DNA of 12,691 bases from Campylobacteraceae bacterium (GTDB taxonomy: Bacteria > Campylobacterota > Campylobacteria > Campylobacterales > Sulfurovaceae), in assembly GCA_027083895.1 (NCBI GenBank), contig JALWMN010000160.1, positions 1 through 12,691 on the forward strand, written 5' to 3'. Shown here piece by piece: positions 1 through 11,057 of the stretch. Each line of letters opens with the position of its first letter. The first letter of the stretch is position 1. Below the pieces are notes generated by a model. It worked only from the letters and a program-made list of their open reading frames with translations. It was not told the origin of the DNA and ran no database searches. Position numbers and translations under genes: made by a program.

Positions 1-106
1 CCTTTGGGGAGAATGAGATGAGGCAATCTGCATTTAAAAAATCTTTGAACCCAAATTTTGTATTAGAATTAGCTACGGCTAGTACTAGAGATTTTTTTAT
101 GCACAT
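1..106 (-). CDS. Unidentified protein, N-terminal 35 residues only (runs off the left edge)
   Basis: An open frame starts at an ATG (bases 106-104) and stays open to the window edge. It begins MCIKKSLVLAVAN and reaches a Pro-Lys at the edge. A perfect AGGAGG ribosome binding site at 116-111 sits 4 bases before the ATG, which is the main evidence that this is a real start. The start lies 19 bases past the bioV stop on the same strand, so the gene is probably the next cistron of the same operon. A biotin gene such as bioC would be a natural neighbour of bioV, but the visible residues do not resemble the start of BioC methyltransferases as I know them. I do not recognise the family. The first dozen residues are mildly hydrophobic but too short and irregular to call a signal peptide. 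Confidence 0.6.
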   Translation of the reverse strand, partial: MCIKKSLVLAVANSNTKFGFKDFLNADCLISFSPK

Positions 107-110
107 CTTA

Positions 111-116
111 CCTCCT
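111..116 (-). promoter_or_regulatory. Shine-Dalgarno site of the unidentified left-edge gene
   Basis: The minus strand reads AGGAGG here, followed by TAAG and ATG. It is the strongest Shine-Dalgarno match noticed in the window, although the 4-base spacer is short. It supports the ATG at 106 as a genuine start in the 19 bases between bioV and the edge gene. Confidence 0.6.
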
Positions 117-125
117 CTCCTTTTC

Positions 126-671
126 TCAAGAGTCAAGACTATTTGTTGTTTCGGTAATAACTTTTAAAATATGATTTGCATCTTTAATATAATAGGTGAG
201 TACATAATCTTGAAAAAATTCTCTTGCAGCATTTGCATCAATTATCTTATCCTTGCCTCCAAGGATAACTTCGATGAGGATACCTCTTTTTTGTAACGTT
301 TTTAATTTATTACCGCTCCAGTTATAATAGAGTAACTCTTTTAAATCATCTAATGGTGGAAGTGGTCCAAGATACTTTGTTAGAGAAATTTCACTTCCAA
401 ACGAGATATTTTTTAAAAAGTTCTCTCTATATTTGTAAGGATCTTTTTTGTAATAGAGGAGTTGCATCTTTTTAAAAGCCTCACTTTTATTATTAAAATA
501 AGCTGGAGAGAGCAGTAGTAATCGATCTACTCTTTTATGAGTTTCTAGGAGGTACTCTACTGCTTTTATAGCACCATAACTAAAGCCAACGACACAATAT
601 TGAGTCTGTGGCAACCAAAAATCAAAAAGCTCAGACTCATTTTGCAGTGCAAAACCACTAAAGTAGAGCAT
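126..671 (-). CDS. bioV: Probable pimeloyl-ACP methyl ester esterase, BioV type
   Basis: 181-residue small alpha/beta hydrolase. The nucleophile elbow G-F-S-Y-G puts Ser31 unusually close to the N terminus. Asp141 (in GGKDKIID) and His167 (in DANHIL) are in the right order and spacing to complete a Ser-Asp-His triad. The N terminus (MLYFSGFAL) and overall length fit BioV, the short esterase first described in Helicobacter. BioV does the job of E. coli BioH: it removes the methyl ester from pimeloyl-ACP and so ends the BioC-initiated chain elongation that feeds biotin synthesis in the cytoplasm. The start overlaps the end of the FtsH-like gene by 14 bases, with GAGGAG at 681-676 four bases before the ATG, so translation is probably coupled. 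No other biotin gene is visible. It could be a different small esterase, since the name rests on recalled family features rather than a search. Confidence 0.75.
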   Translation of the reverse strand: MLYFSGFALQNESELFDFWLPQTQYCVVGFSYGAIKAVEYLLETHKRVDRLLLLSPAYFNNKSEAFKKMQLLYYKKDPYKYRENFLKNISFGSEISLTKYLGPLPPLDDLKELLYYNWSGNKLKTLQKRGILIEVILGGKDKIIDANAAREFFQDYVLTYYIKDANHILKVITETTNSLDS

Positions 672-2301
672 TTAACTCCTCTTTTATAAACTCTCGAGTT
701 ACCACCTCTTTACTATTTATCTCTTGAGATATCTGTTTGATAACAGGAACAAGTGTTACTAAAAGAGAGTTTACCTCTTCTTGAAGCTCTTTTATAAGAT
801 CATTTTGATTTGCAGAACCTAAGAAGGTATAGTTATTTATAATGTTTTGTGTAATATCAAGTACTACTGCTCTATCTTCAATTGCAATATTAAAACTCTC
901 ATTATACTTCTGTGAAAGATAGACGATTCCAGCTAAATAGACTTTTGCACTATTGAGAAGATCACTTTTTGAAAGAAGCAATTTATCACTATTTAGAGTA
1001 AATGGGTGAGAGAGATGCACTTTGATAAAATCAAATCCTAACCATGTTGCAACTGTAGCTTTTGCAGCTTGATAATCTGCTTCAACTTCACGCTCTTCTT
1101 TGGAGAGTATTGCTACCCTTTTTTTACCATAGATTACTCTATCTTTAACGGTATATATATCATCAATAGAAATTTTGCTCTTTTGTTTGCGTAAACAGTG
1201 GAGAGCTGCTTCATTAATAAGTGTCTCTATTGCTGCAGGACTAAAACCAGCAGTTAATTTTGCAACCTCGGTTATATCTAGGGAGTGCTGCTTATTTTTT
1301 AAATAGAGTGCAATAATCTTTTTTCGCTCCTCTATATCTGGTAGTGTAATAAAAATTCGTCTATCAAATCGTCCAGGTCTTAAGAGAGCACTATCTAAAA
1401 CATCTATTCTATTTGTGGCAGCAATTACCACTACCCCACTATTATTACTAAAACCATCCATTTCTACTAAGAGTTGGTTAAGTGTTGCCTCCCTTTCATT
1501 ACTATCAAGACTATTTCTATTCTTTCCTACAGAGTCAATTTCATCAATAAAGATAATACTTGGTGCCATCTCTTTGGCTTTGCTAAAGAGCTCTTTGACT
1601 CTTTTTGCACCCATTCCGGCGTAGATATGGACAAAACTTGATCCACTATGGTAGAAAAAAGGAACACCAGCTTCTGAAGAGATAGCCTTTGCTATAAGTG
1701 TCTTCCCTACTCCTGGAGGTCCTATAAGCAAAACACCCTTAGGCATACGTACACCAAACTTCTTATATTTATAGGGGTACTTTAAAAAAGAGATTATCTC
1801 CTCTAGATCCTCCTTAATATCTTGTATACCAGCAATAGATTTGAAGTTAATATCATCAGTAAACTCTGGCTTAATCTCTTGATTTAACTCAAGATTCTCT
1901 TTTGCTAATTGTGTTTGGCTTACTCCAGTAGTTCTTTCAAAACTTTTTCGAAGAATCATTATTAAAACAACAAAGATTGCTAAAAGTATAAAAATTGCAA
2001 TAGATATAAGGATATTTCCATTTTTACTATAGATTGCTACAGGGTACTTTGCTTGAATTTGTCTGATATTGACAGCACTTGTTGGTGTTTTATAGATTTT
2101 CTCTTTTGTGACAGCAGTGATATACTTATCGCGAATATATATCTCATTGACTTTTTGATTTTCTAAGACCTCAGTAAATTTTTTTCCACTTACAAAAAGT
2201 GTATTGCTGCTACTTTTTAAAGATATATAAAAAAGAAGTGAAATCAATATAAGAGTAGATACTATAATTATTGGTTTTGCTCTTTTATTCAAGCGTAGCA
2301 T
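658..2301 (-). CDS. FtsH-like membrane AAA+ ATPase with a degenerate (protease-dead) M41 domain
   Basis: 547 residues. FtsH layout: TM1 about 9-28, a short periplasmic segment, TM2 about 97-117, then an AAA+ module. Visible motifs are Walker A GPPGVGKT (194-201), the pore loop with Tyr227 and Gly229, Walker B FIDEID (251-256), and the second region of homology ending LLRPGRFDR (306-314), which keeps both arginine fingers. Where FtsH has the zinc site HExxH, this protein has YQAAK (410-414), so both His and the catalytic Glu are lost. The C-terminal domain is also shorter than in FtsH, which is usually about 600-650 residues. Known context: H. pylori HP0286 is a similar second FtsH-like protein. 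Inference: an ATP-driven membrane unfoldase or dislocase, or a partner of true FtsH, rather than a protease. The ATG overlaps the mtaB end by 17 bases, with AAGG just upstream. Confidence 0.88.
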   Translation of the reverse strand: MLRLNKRAKPIIIVSTLILISLLFYISLKSSSNTLFVSGKKFTEVLENQKVNEIYIRDKYITAVTKEKIYKTPTSAVNIRQIQAKYPVAIYSKNGNILISIAIFILLAIFVVLIMILRKSFERTTGVSQTQLAKENLELNQEIKPEFTDDINFKSIAGIQDIKEDLEEIISFLKYPYKYKKFGVRMPKGVLLIGPPGVGKTLIAKAISSEAGVPFFYHSGSSFVHIYAGMGAKRVKELFSKAKEMAPSIIFIDEIDSVGKNRNSLDSNEREATLNQLLVEMDGFSNNSGVVVIAATNRIDVLDSALLRPGRFDRRIFITLPDIEERKKIIALYLKNKQHSLDITEVAKLTAGFSPAAIETLINEAALHCLRKQKSKISIDDIYTVKDRVIYGKKRVAILSKEEREVEADYQAAKATVATWLGFDFIKVHLSHPFTLNSDKLLLSKSDLLNSAKVYLAGIVYLSQKYNESFNIAIEDRAVVLDITQNIINNYTFLGSANQNDLIKELQEEVNSLLVTLVPVIKQISQEINSKEVVTREFIKEELNALL

Positions 2302-3538
2302 AATTTCCCTTCTCTTTTACTTCACTTTTTGCTAAGAGTACCCAATTATGCTTAATGTCTCTACTACTCTTAACAAATACTTGGTTATAGTATTGGTCAT
2401 AACCTCGATAGAGGCCATCTTTTGCATCTTCAACGAGAACTGTTAAGTTTTTACAATGCTCTTTTCTAAAATGGAAATTTTTCTCTTTAATTAGATTTGT
2501 TAACTCTTTATGACGCTCTTTTGCAATTTTACCATTAATTCTCTCTTTAATTTGTGCGGATGGTGTATTATCTCTTGGAGAGTAGGTAAAAGCGTGTATA
2601 TGTGTTAGTGGAAGGTCTTTGACTCTCTTTATTGCCTCTTTCCAAAGAGCTTCACTCTCTCCTGGGTGTCCAACAATAAAATCTGTTCCTAGGGCATATC
2701 CATAAGAGGCTATCTTTTCAAAAAGCTTTAGATCCTCTTTGTAACGATTACGTCTATTCATATAAAGGAGCATCTTATCTGCCGTATGCTGCAAAGCTAT
2801 ATGGAGATGGCGTGCCATAAATGGCTCAGTTAGAAGTTCCATAAACTCACTATCGATCTGAATTGGCTCTAAACTTCCAATGCGAATTCTTCTTACACCT
2901 CTAATTTGGGAGAGCTCTTTTATCAGTTTAGCTATAGAAGAGCCTATATCTTTACCGTAACTTCCAACATTTGTACCTGTGAGGATAAACTCACCAAAGC
3001 CATTTGCTGCTAAAACTCTTACTTGATCTTTAATTTGTTTAAGTGGGAGTGAGCGAGCATTTCCACGAACATAGGGAATAATGCAGTAGCTACAGCGAAA
3101 ATCACACCCCTCTTGTACTTTAATAAATGCCCTACTCTTACCAATAAACTCTGTTACTACACTACTATCTATATGCTTAAGATCTCCAATCTGATAAAAA
3201 GGTTTATCACTTTTTAAAAGAGAGTTGATATTCTCTTTTTCTGAGTGTCCAAAAACACCAAAAAGATCCCCTTTTTTAAAAAGCTCCTCCCCTTTTGAAT
3301 GTGCCCCACATCCTGCAAGCACAACTTTACTCTTTTGATTCTTACGCTTTATGCTATTTATATAACCACGTACTGAACTATCAGCACCATTGGTTACGGT
3401 ACATGAGTTTACAACTATAATATCAGCTTTAATCTCATCTTGTGCTAGTTCAAAATCTTTTAATTTACTTATCATAATTTGGGTATCAAATTGGTTCGTC
3501 CTACACCCAAATGTTTTAAAAAAAACCTTTTTACTCAC
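2285..3538 (-). CDS. mtaB: tRNA (N6-threonylcarbamoyladenosine(37)-C2)-methylthiotransferase MtaB
   Basis: 417 residues from a GTG start. A radical-SAM methylthiotransferase that converts t6A to ms2t6A at position 37 of ANN-decoding tRNAs, in the cytoplasm. The N-terminal UPF0004 domain keeps its three cluster cysteines: Cys12 (TFGC), Cys46 (NSCTVTN) and Cys77 (AGCG). The radical-SAM motif CxxxCxxC is at Cys145, Cys149 and Cys152 (GCDFRCSYC), followed by YVRG and a TIM-barrel region. The last 60 or so residues fit a weak TRAM RNA-binding domain. The opening FFKTFGCRTNQFDT is typical of MtaB rather than MiaB or RimO. I chose GTG at 3538 because AAGGAG lies 7 bases upstream. An in-frame TTG at 3568 would add ten residues, but the added residues fall over the Shine-Dalgarno site itself. 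The 3' end overlaps the FtsH-like gene by 17 bases. Confidence 0.92.
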   Translation of the reverse strand: MSKKVFFKTFGCRTNQFDTQIMISKLKDFELAQDEIKADIIVVNSCTVTNGADSSVRGYINSIKRKNQKSKVVLAGCGAHSKGEELFKKGDLFGVFGHSEKENINSLLKSDKPFYQIGDLKHIDSSVVTEFIGKSRAFIKVQEGCDFRCSYCIIPYVRGNARSLPLKQIKDQVRVLAANGFGEFILTGTNVGSYGKDIGSSIAKLIKELSQIRGVRRIRIGSLEPIQIDSEFMELLTEPFMARHLHIALQHTADKMLLYMNRRNRYKEDLKLFEKIASYGYALGTDFIVGHPGESEALWKEAIKRVKDLPLTHIHAFTYSPRDNTPSAQIKERINGKIAKERHKELTNLIKEKNFHFRKEHCKNLTVLVEDAKDGLYRGYDQYYNQVFVKSSRDIKHNWVLLAKSEVKEKGNYATLE

Positions 3539-3545
3539 AAATGAA

Positions 3546-3551
3546 CTCCTT
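3546..3551 (-). promoter_or_regulatory. Shine-Dalgarno site fixing the GTG start of mtaB
   Basis: AAGGAG on the minus strand, followed by a 7-base spacer and GTG at 3538-3536. It decides between this GTG and the more distal in-frame TTG at 3568. The site lies in the 38-base gap after mscS. Confidence 0.7.
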
Positions 3552-3576
3552 ATAAACAAGAAAGGCAAGTGGCCAT

Positions 3577-5202
3577 TTATGTTTGCGTTTGCTCATCAAC
3601 TAACTTCTCTATCTCTTTTGTAGGTTTTGGAATATTTCTATCGACATAGAGTGATTGGGTTGGATATGCTATCTTTATATCATCTTCTTGCTGAATCTCT
3701 TCTATAATTTTTGTAGAAATAGTACTTCTTAGGGTTAATGTTGCGTAAGCATTGGTAAGATACCAAACACTTACCTTCATACCATACCCTTCAATAAATG
3801 CAAAAACTCTTGGTTCTACATTTGTATTTTTAAGTTGGTATTTACTGCGTAATCTATTTAACTGTTTCCTAGTAATATCGGTATATCCCTTTGAGTACTG
3901 TTTTGCAATGTTTTTAGCAATATTTATAGCTTTTGCAACATTAGAATCAAATGTGATATAAAAATCGATTCCATCCCAAACTGTCTTTAGGCCTGAGTGA
4001 GAATAGTTTGCAATCATATCAGTAAAGATATAATTATTTGGGACAAAAATAATTCTTCCGGCTCGTCTATTGTGCATATATGTTGTTAAAGTAACATCCT
4101 CTTGAATGGTCATTCTAAGTAGTGAAATATCAACTATATCTCCAACATACTCAACATTTCCTCGAACAAATTTTACTCTATCTCCTACATGAACTGCACC
4201 CCCTAGAACAATTACAAACCATCCCATGAGTGACATAAACCAATCTTTCATTGCAATTGCAATACCAGCGGATGCAAATCCCAAAATAGTTATAAGATAA
4301 CTTACATTCTCTAAATAGGCAAAGAGTATAATTAGAATTAAAATTGTAATAAAGGTAATATTGATCACTTTATTAATAGTATAAAAGCTATCTTTATCAG
4401 AGAAGTATTTTCTGGTTAAATATTTCAAAAAGAGTAAGAGAATTAAGAAGAAACCGATAATAAAGCTTATGTAGACTAATTTTTGAAGTTCATCTTTAAT
4501 ACCCTTTTCTATTCTACTTTTAATCTCATCAGCTTTTTTAAGATAGACTTTTTTAGTTGTAGTAAAAATATCTTGAATTGTCTGAAGATAATTTATCTCT
4601 TCTCGAATCTCTTTGAGTTTCTTTTGAAGAGTTGTGCTATTTGTATCTGCAACACTATATGCTATAATTCGCTCTTCATCTTTTAATTGTCTTATAGTCT
4701 CATTTAATGTATGATATTTATTAATATATAATTTAGTTTTATTTTTCATCTCTTTTAGATATGATAGGCCATTGACAATTGCAAAAGGATTGCTTATTTT
4801 TGGAGCATCATTTAACTCAGGTGGTGCAATCAATTTTTTAAAGGGATCTTTTTCAAAATCTTTGATAAGATTAATTTTATTATTGATAACTTCTAACTCT
4901 TTTTTCAGTTTTGCTACTCTCTTTATTTGTAGCTTGGTTAGGGATCGTAATGATTTATATCTTTTGAGTTTTGATTCTATCTCTCTTTTTTTATTAATGA
5001 GCGATTTATGAGTAATATATGCACTATATGTCTTTGTCCACTCATTATCCAAATTGCTACTCTTTTCAATCTCCTCTATCTTTTTAGAGATATCTATGAG
5101 GGAGTTTTGTTTGATACTACCATTTGTTTCGTTGCTAGTACTCTCATTTCCCGCATTAAGAGTTGTTATTAGTAGGATAATTAGCCATAAAACACTTCTC
5201 AT
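3577..5202 (-). CDS. MscS-family mechanosensitive channel with a long N-terminal periplasmic coiled-coil domain
   Basis: 541 residues. A signal peptide (MRSVLWLIILLITTLNA) is followed by a charged, Lys/Glu-rich, mostly helical region (about 35-240) with coiled-coil character. Next come TM1 about 243-262, TM2 about 278-297 and the pore-lining helix region about 300-336, which has the small-residue run GFASAGIAIA typical of MscS TM3. The beta domain starts at VGDRVKF (339-345), and the family motif VPNN is at 387-390. After it comes the mixed alpha/beta cytoplasmic domain, ending near 525. MscS itself has about 286 residues, so about 240 are added in front. The role is inferred as an inner-membrane tension-gated channel releasing solutes on osmotic downshift. 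The start is 1 base after the aroB stop, with AGGG overlapping the aroB end as ribosome binding site. An MscS gene at this place also exists in H. pylori (HP0284, from memory). Confidence 0.88.
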   Translation of the reverse strand: MRSVLWLIILLITTLNAGNESTSNETNGSIKQNSLIDISKKIEEIEKSSNLDNEWTKTYSAYITHKSLINKKREIESKLKRYKSLRSLTKLQIKRVAKLKKELEVINNKINLIKDFEKDPFKKLIAPPELNDAPKISNPFAIVNGLSYLKEMKNKTKLYINKYHTLNETIRQLKDEERIIAYSVADTNSTTLQKKLKEIREEINYLQTIQDIFTTTKKVYLKKADEIKSRIEKGIKDELQKLVYISFIIGFFLILLLFLKYLTRKYFSDKDSFYTINKVINITFITILILIILFAYLENVSYLITILGFASAGIAIAMKDWFMSLMGWFVIVLGGAVHVGDRVKFVRGNVEYVGDIVDISLLRMTIQEDVTLTTYMHNRRAGRIIFVPNNYIFTDMIANYSHSGLKTVWDGIDFYITFDSNVAKAINIAKNIAKQYSKGYTDITRKQLNRLRSKYQLKNTNVEPRVFAFIEGYGMKVSVWYLTNAYATLTLRSTISTKIIEEIQQEDDIKIAYPTQSLYVDRNIPKPTKEIEKLVDEQTQT

Positions 5203-5203
5203 T

Positions 5204-6253
5204 CTAAGCCCTAAATTTCTCTAATACTTTTAGGACGAGCTCTTTAGGGATATCTTTTAAAATTTTATGGGTACCAATTCTACCATTAGGTAAAATAAAA
5301 GCGATATTCCCATTTGAGCTCTTCTTATCTAGATAGAAATGTTCATAGAAATCTTCTATAGAATCGATAGCAAAGGATGTAGGAAGATTATTTCTTTTAA
5401 GTAGTGCTTTAATCAAATCAGCCTCATTGCGACTTAAAAGATTCAATTCTATAGCAAGTTCATTAGCCATAACCATACCAATTGCAACAGCTTCTCCATG
5501 AAGATATTGATTGTAGTTGGTTAAATTTTCAATAACATGACCAAAAGTGTGTCCATAGTTTAATACTGCTCTAATTCCAGACTCTTTTTCATCTTGATTA
5601 ACTACTTTGGCTTTTAATTTGACTGAGCGAGCTATAAGCTCAATACGATTTTTAGATTCTCCCAAATCACTTTTTTGGATGAAGTCAAAAAATTCTCTAT
5701 CGAACATTACTGCCATCTTTATAGCTTCTGCAACACCTGCAGCAAACTCTCTTTTTGGTAATGTCTCTAAAAACTTAGGATCAATATAGACAGCTTTTGG
5801 CTGATAGAAAGCTCCTATAAGATTTTTTCCATATCTATTATTTACACCAGTTTTACCCCCAACACTTGCATCTACTTGAGCTAAAAGAGTTGTAGGCATC
5901 TGAATAAAATCTACTCCTCTTTGGTAGATCGAGGCTGCAAATCCAGTCATATCGCCAATAACACCTCCGCCTAATGCTATAAGTGTTGATTTTCTATCAA
6001 ACTTAGCCATAAAGAGTTTATCAAGTATCAAAAGAATTGTCTCTATACTTTTATACTCTTCACCATCAGGTACCTCGATAATCTCAAGTTTTGGTGCAGT
6101 AATCTTGGTTAAAACACTCTTTAAATGGTACTTAGCAACTGTTGGGTTTGTAACAATTGCAACATGGTTATCAAACTCTAATTGAGGCAATTTATCAATA
6201 TGTATTTTGTAACTTTTTTTCTGTGGATGTGTGATCTCTATTGGTACTATCAT
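5204..6253 (-). CDS. aroB: 3-dehydroquinate synthase
   Basis: 349 residues, normal family length. Catalyses the second shikimate-pathway step in the cytoplasm, converting DAHP to 3-dehydroquinate with NAD and a divalent metal. Visible motifs: DGEEYKS (63-69) and the NAD-binding glycine loop GGGVIGD (95-101). MPTTLLAQVDASVGGKTGVN (119-138) is the family's substrate and phosphate region. The expected metal ligands are Glu176 (GVAEAIK), His235 (NYGHTFGH) and His252 (LHGEAVAIGM). All key residues are present, so it should be active. The ATG at 6253 has AGGT about 9 bases upstream. It precedes mscS by a single base, so the two are probably translated together. The 84-base gap upstream is the largest within this gene run and has several weak -10-like words but no clear promoter. 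Confidence 0.97.
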   Translation of the reverse strand: MIVPIEITHPQKKSYKIHIDKLPQLEFDNHVAIVTNPTVAKYHLKSVLTKITAPKLEIIEVPDGEEYKSIETILLILDKLFMAKFDRKSTLIALGGGVIGDMTGFAASIYQRGVDFIQMPTTLLAQVDASVGGKTGVNNRYGKNLIGAFYQPKAVYIDPKFLETLPKREFAAGVAEAIKMAVMFDREFFDFIQKSDLGESKNRIELIARSVKLKAKVVNQDEKESGIRAVLNYGHTFGHVIENLTNYNQYLHGEAVAIGMVMANELAIELNLLSRNEADLIKALLKRNNLPTSFAIDSIEDFYEHFYLDKKSSNGNIAFILPNGRIGTHKILKDIPKELVLKVLEKFRA

Positions 6254-6337
6254 TCTTTTTTACCTAAATTTTATCTTTCTATAATGATACATAAAAATTT
6301 ATTAGAGAATACACTAAAAAGAGGTAAGAAAAGGGCT

Positions 6338-8936
<2,599 letters not shown>

Positions 8937-8939
8937 ATT

Positions 8940-11045
8940 CTATTTGAGTGCAAGTTCTACTCTTTTATCCTTTTGTGACATTACAATAACTTCTACTCTA
9001 TCGCCTTCATTGAGTTTTCCCTGTAGGTGCGAAGGGATTTTGGAGTTATGTAAGAGTGCATCGTAACCATCAGGCATCTCTACAAAATATCCAAAATCTA
9101 CCGATTTCTTAATAATTCCACTATAAATCTTTCCAATTTCATATTGTGTAACTGGTTTACTCTCTCTCTTAATCAGATCTTCTATAAATGCTTTTGCCTT
9201 TTCGAGAGAGGCTTCTTCATTTGAGCTAATTTTTACTATTCCATTTTCTCTATCTAAATCTATAGAAACATTAAAACGTTCAATTATATCTCGAATTGTA
9301 GAGCCACCTTTTCCAATGACAACTGAGATATAGCTAGGATCTATCTCAAATGTTATTTGGCTTGGGAGAGCTCCACTTGGAACAATAGTGCGTTTTGCTT
9401 CTTCCATTAACTCTAAAATGTGTAAAAGTCCTTTTTGAGCCTGTTCAAGTGCCTCTTTAAAGATCTTTAAATTTAATCCATCAAGTTTGATATCAAGTTG
9501 TATTGCAGTAATACCATCTTTTGTTCCGGCAATTTTAAAGTCCATATCTCCATAATGATCCTCTGCACCCATGATATCACTTAAGATAGTATACTTTTGA
9601 CTATTTTCAACCACTACCCCCATGGCAATTCCAGCAGTTAATTTTTTTACTGCTATATTTGCACAAACTAATGCCAAAGAGCCCCCACATACTGTAGCCA
9701 TTGAGGAGGAACCATTACTCTCTAATATCTCTGAGACTACTCTTACAGTTTGGTTTGGATCAAGATCAACTGTTGGCTCTAATGCTCGTTTGGCTAAGTT
9801 TCCATGTCCAAGCTCTCTTCTGCTTGGTGCTCCAATTGGTTTAGCTTCGCCTACACTATATGGTGGAAAGTTGTAATGCACCATAAAGTTTTCATTCATA
9901 CTCTTTTTACTAGTTAAGAGCTCATAGATTTGTGCATCTTTACTATCTCCAATTGTTGCAGTCACTAATGCTTGTGTCTCACCACGTGTAAAGAGTGTTG
10001 AGCCATGTACAGATGGCAGTAGATTGGTCTCTATCTTGATAGGACGCACTTGATCAACTCTTCTTCCATCGATTCTTGCTCCATTTAATATAAGCGTTCT
10101 TACCTTCTCTTTAACAACGTGATAGAATGCATCTTGAAGAGGCTCTTCTTGGAAATCTATACTTTTTGTTTCTAGATCTTTAGTTATATCTTTAAGGATA
10201 GCCTTAAGAGCATTAGTACTTTCTGATTTTGACATATTCTCAATAGCATTTTCAATCTGAGTAGTAAAGTTTTCTAAAATATACTCTTTTAACTTTTGAT
10301 CAATACTCTTTTTTACTATTTCAATTTTCTCTTGAGATTTGAAATTTGTAAACTCTTTAAAGTAGCTTCTAGACGCTTTTTCAATTCTTTCCAATGATGA
10401 ATCTAGAATCTCTATTAATTCACTACTACTAACTTCGTTAATAAAATGCTCATTATCTTTTTTAGTCGCAATAGATCGCATCTCAATCATTGTAATATCT
10501 CTATTGCTTCCAACTAGAAGTAGATCAAGTTGACTCTTGGCAAAATCGCTATTATTAGGATTATAGATAATTGTATTATCTATCTTAGCAACCCTTAAAG
10601 CTGCAATTGACTTCTCTAATGGAAGAGGTGAGACAAGTAGTGCTGCATTGGCTGCATGTAGAGCAGCAATTTGTAAATCTACTTCTGGATCACTACTAAC
10701 AACCGTAACGGTTACTACAACATTGTTTGCAAAATTCTCTGGAAAGAGTGGACGAATCGCACGATCGATAATTCGTGCAGTTAAAGTTTCAAAATCTCCA
10801 GGTTTTGATTCTCTTTTAATAAAACCTCCAGGAATTTTAGCCGCAGCATATGACTTCTCGATATACTGTACTGTTAATGGTAAAAAATCTTCGCTGCTAC
10901 ACTCTTCATCAATTACTACTGTAGCAATTAAAGCTGCTTTTCCTTGCCTATAAAAAACTGCACCATCAGCCTGTTTTGCAACTTTATTAAACTCAAAAAT
11001 CTCTTTTATATTATTTGTTTCAATTGTTACTATACTACTTTGCAT
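8940..11045 (-). CDS. pnp: Polyribonucleotide nucleotidyltransferase (PNPase)
   Basis: 701 residues, full family length. Phosphorolytic 3'-to-5' exoribonuclease of mRNA decay and RNA quality control, normally a homotrimer in the cytoplasm. Domain order: first RNase PH domain (about 10-225), helical linker (about 240-310), second RNase PH domain (about 325-550), KH domain (about 565-625) and S1 domain (about 634-701). Active-site residues are seen in EDHYGDMDF: Asp496 and Asp502 correspond to the E. coli pair Asp486/Asp492. The KH loop is GKGG (578-581). FFRREG-type sequence is present as FTRGETQAL (352-360). AAGGA lies 5-6 bases before the ATG. The start is 12 bases after the J-domain gene, so it is probably cotranscribed with lptD. 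The E. coli type of long rne-cleaved pnp leader cannot be present here unless it lies within the upstream genes. Confidence 0.97.
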   Translation of the reverse strand: MQSSIVTIETNNIKEIFEFNKVAKQADGAVFYRQGKAALIATVVIDEECSSEDFLPLTVQYIEKSYAAAKIPGGFIKRESKPGDFETLTARIIDRAIRPLFPENFANNVVVTVTVVSSDPEVDLQIAALHAANAALLVSPLPLEKSIAALRVAKIDNTIIYNPNNSDFAKSQLDLLLVGSNRDITMIEMRSIATKKDNEHFINEVSSSELIEILDSSLERIEKASRSYFKEFTNFKSQEKIEIVKKSIDQKLKEYILENFTTQIENAIENMSKSESTNALKAILKDITKDLETKSIDFQEEPLQDAFYHVVKEKVRTLILNGARIDGRRVDQVRPIKIETNLLPSVHGSTLFTRGETQALVTATIGDSKDAQIYELLTSKKSMNENFMVHYNFPPYSVGEAKPIGAPSRRELGHGNLAKRALEPTVDLDPNQTVRVVSEILESNGSSSMATVCGGSLALVCANIAVKKLTAGIAMGVVVENSQKYTILSDIMGAEDHYGDMDFKIAGTKDGITAIQLDIKLDGLNLKIFKEALEQAQKGLLHILELMEEAKRTIVPSGALPSQITFEIDPSYISVVIGKGGSTIRDIIERFNVSIDLDRENGIVKISSNEEASLEKAKAFIEDLIKRESKPVTQYEIGKIYSGIIKKSVDFGYFVEMPDGYDALLHNSKIPSHLQGKLNEGDRVEVIVMSQKDKRVELALK

Positions 11046-11057
11046 TAAATTCCTTAA

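Noticed and set aside
3539..3568. TTG start for mtaB, ten codons before the GTG
   Set aside because: The extra codons lie over the AAGGAG site that serves the GTG at 3538, and MtaB proteins begin directly with the KKVFFKTFGC segment.
6262..6300. Internal promoter before aroB (minus-strand words TAAAAT, TATAGA, TATCAT)
   Set aside because: Several weak overlapping words in AT-rich DNA; the best one would start transcription almost on the ribosome binding site. Not enough to call, although an internal promoter in this 84-base gap remains possible.
9622..9876. Plus-strand open frame inside pnp, and other similar frames of 60-100 codons across the window
   Set aside because: Antisense shadows of real genes; none shows a ribosome binding site with conserved-looking protein, and the sense frames carry complete family motifs.
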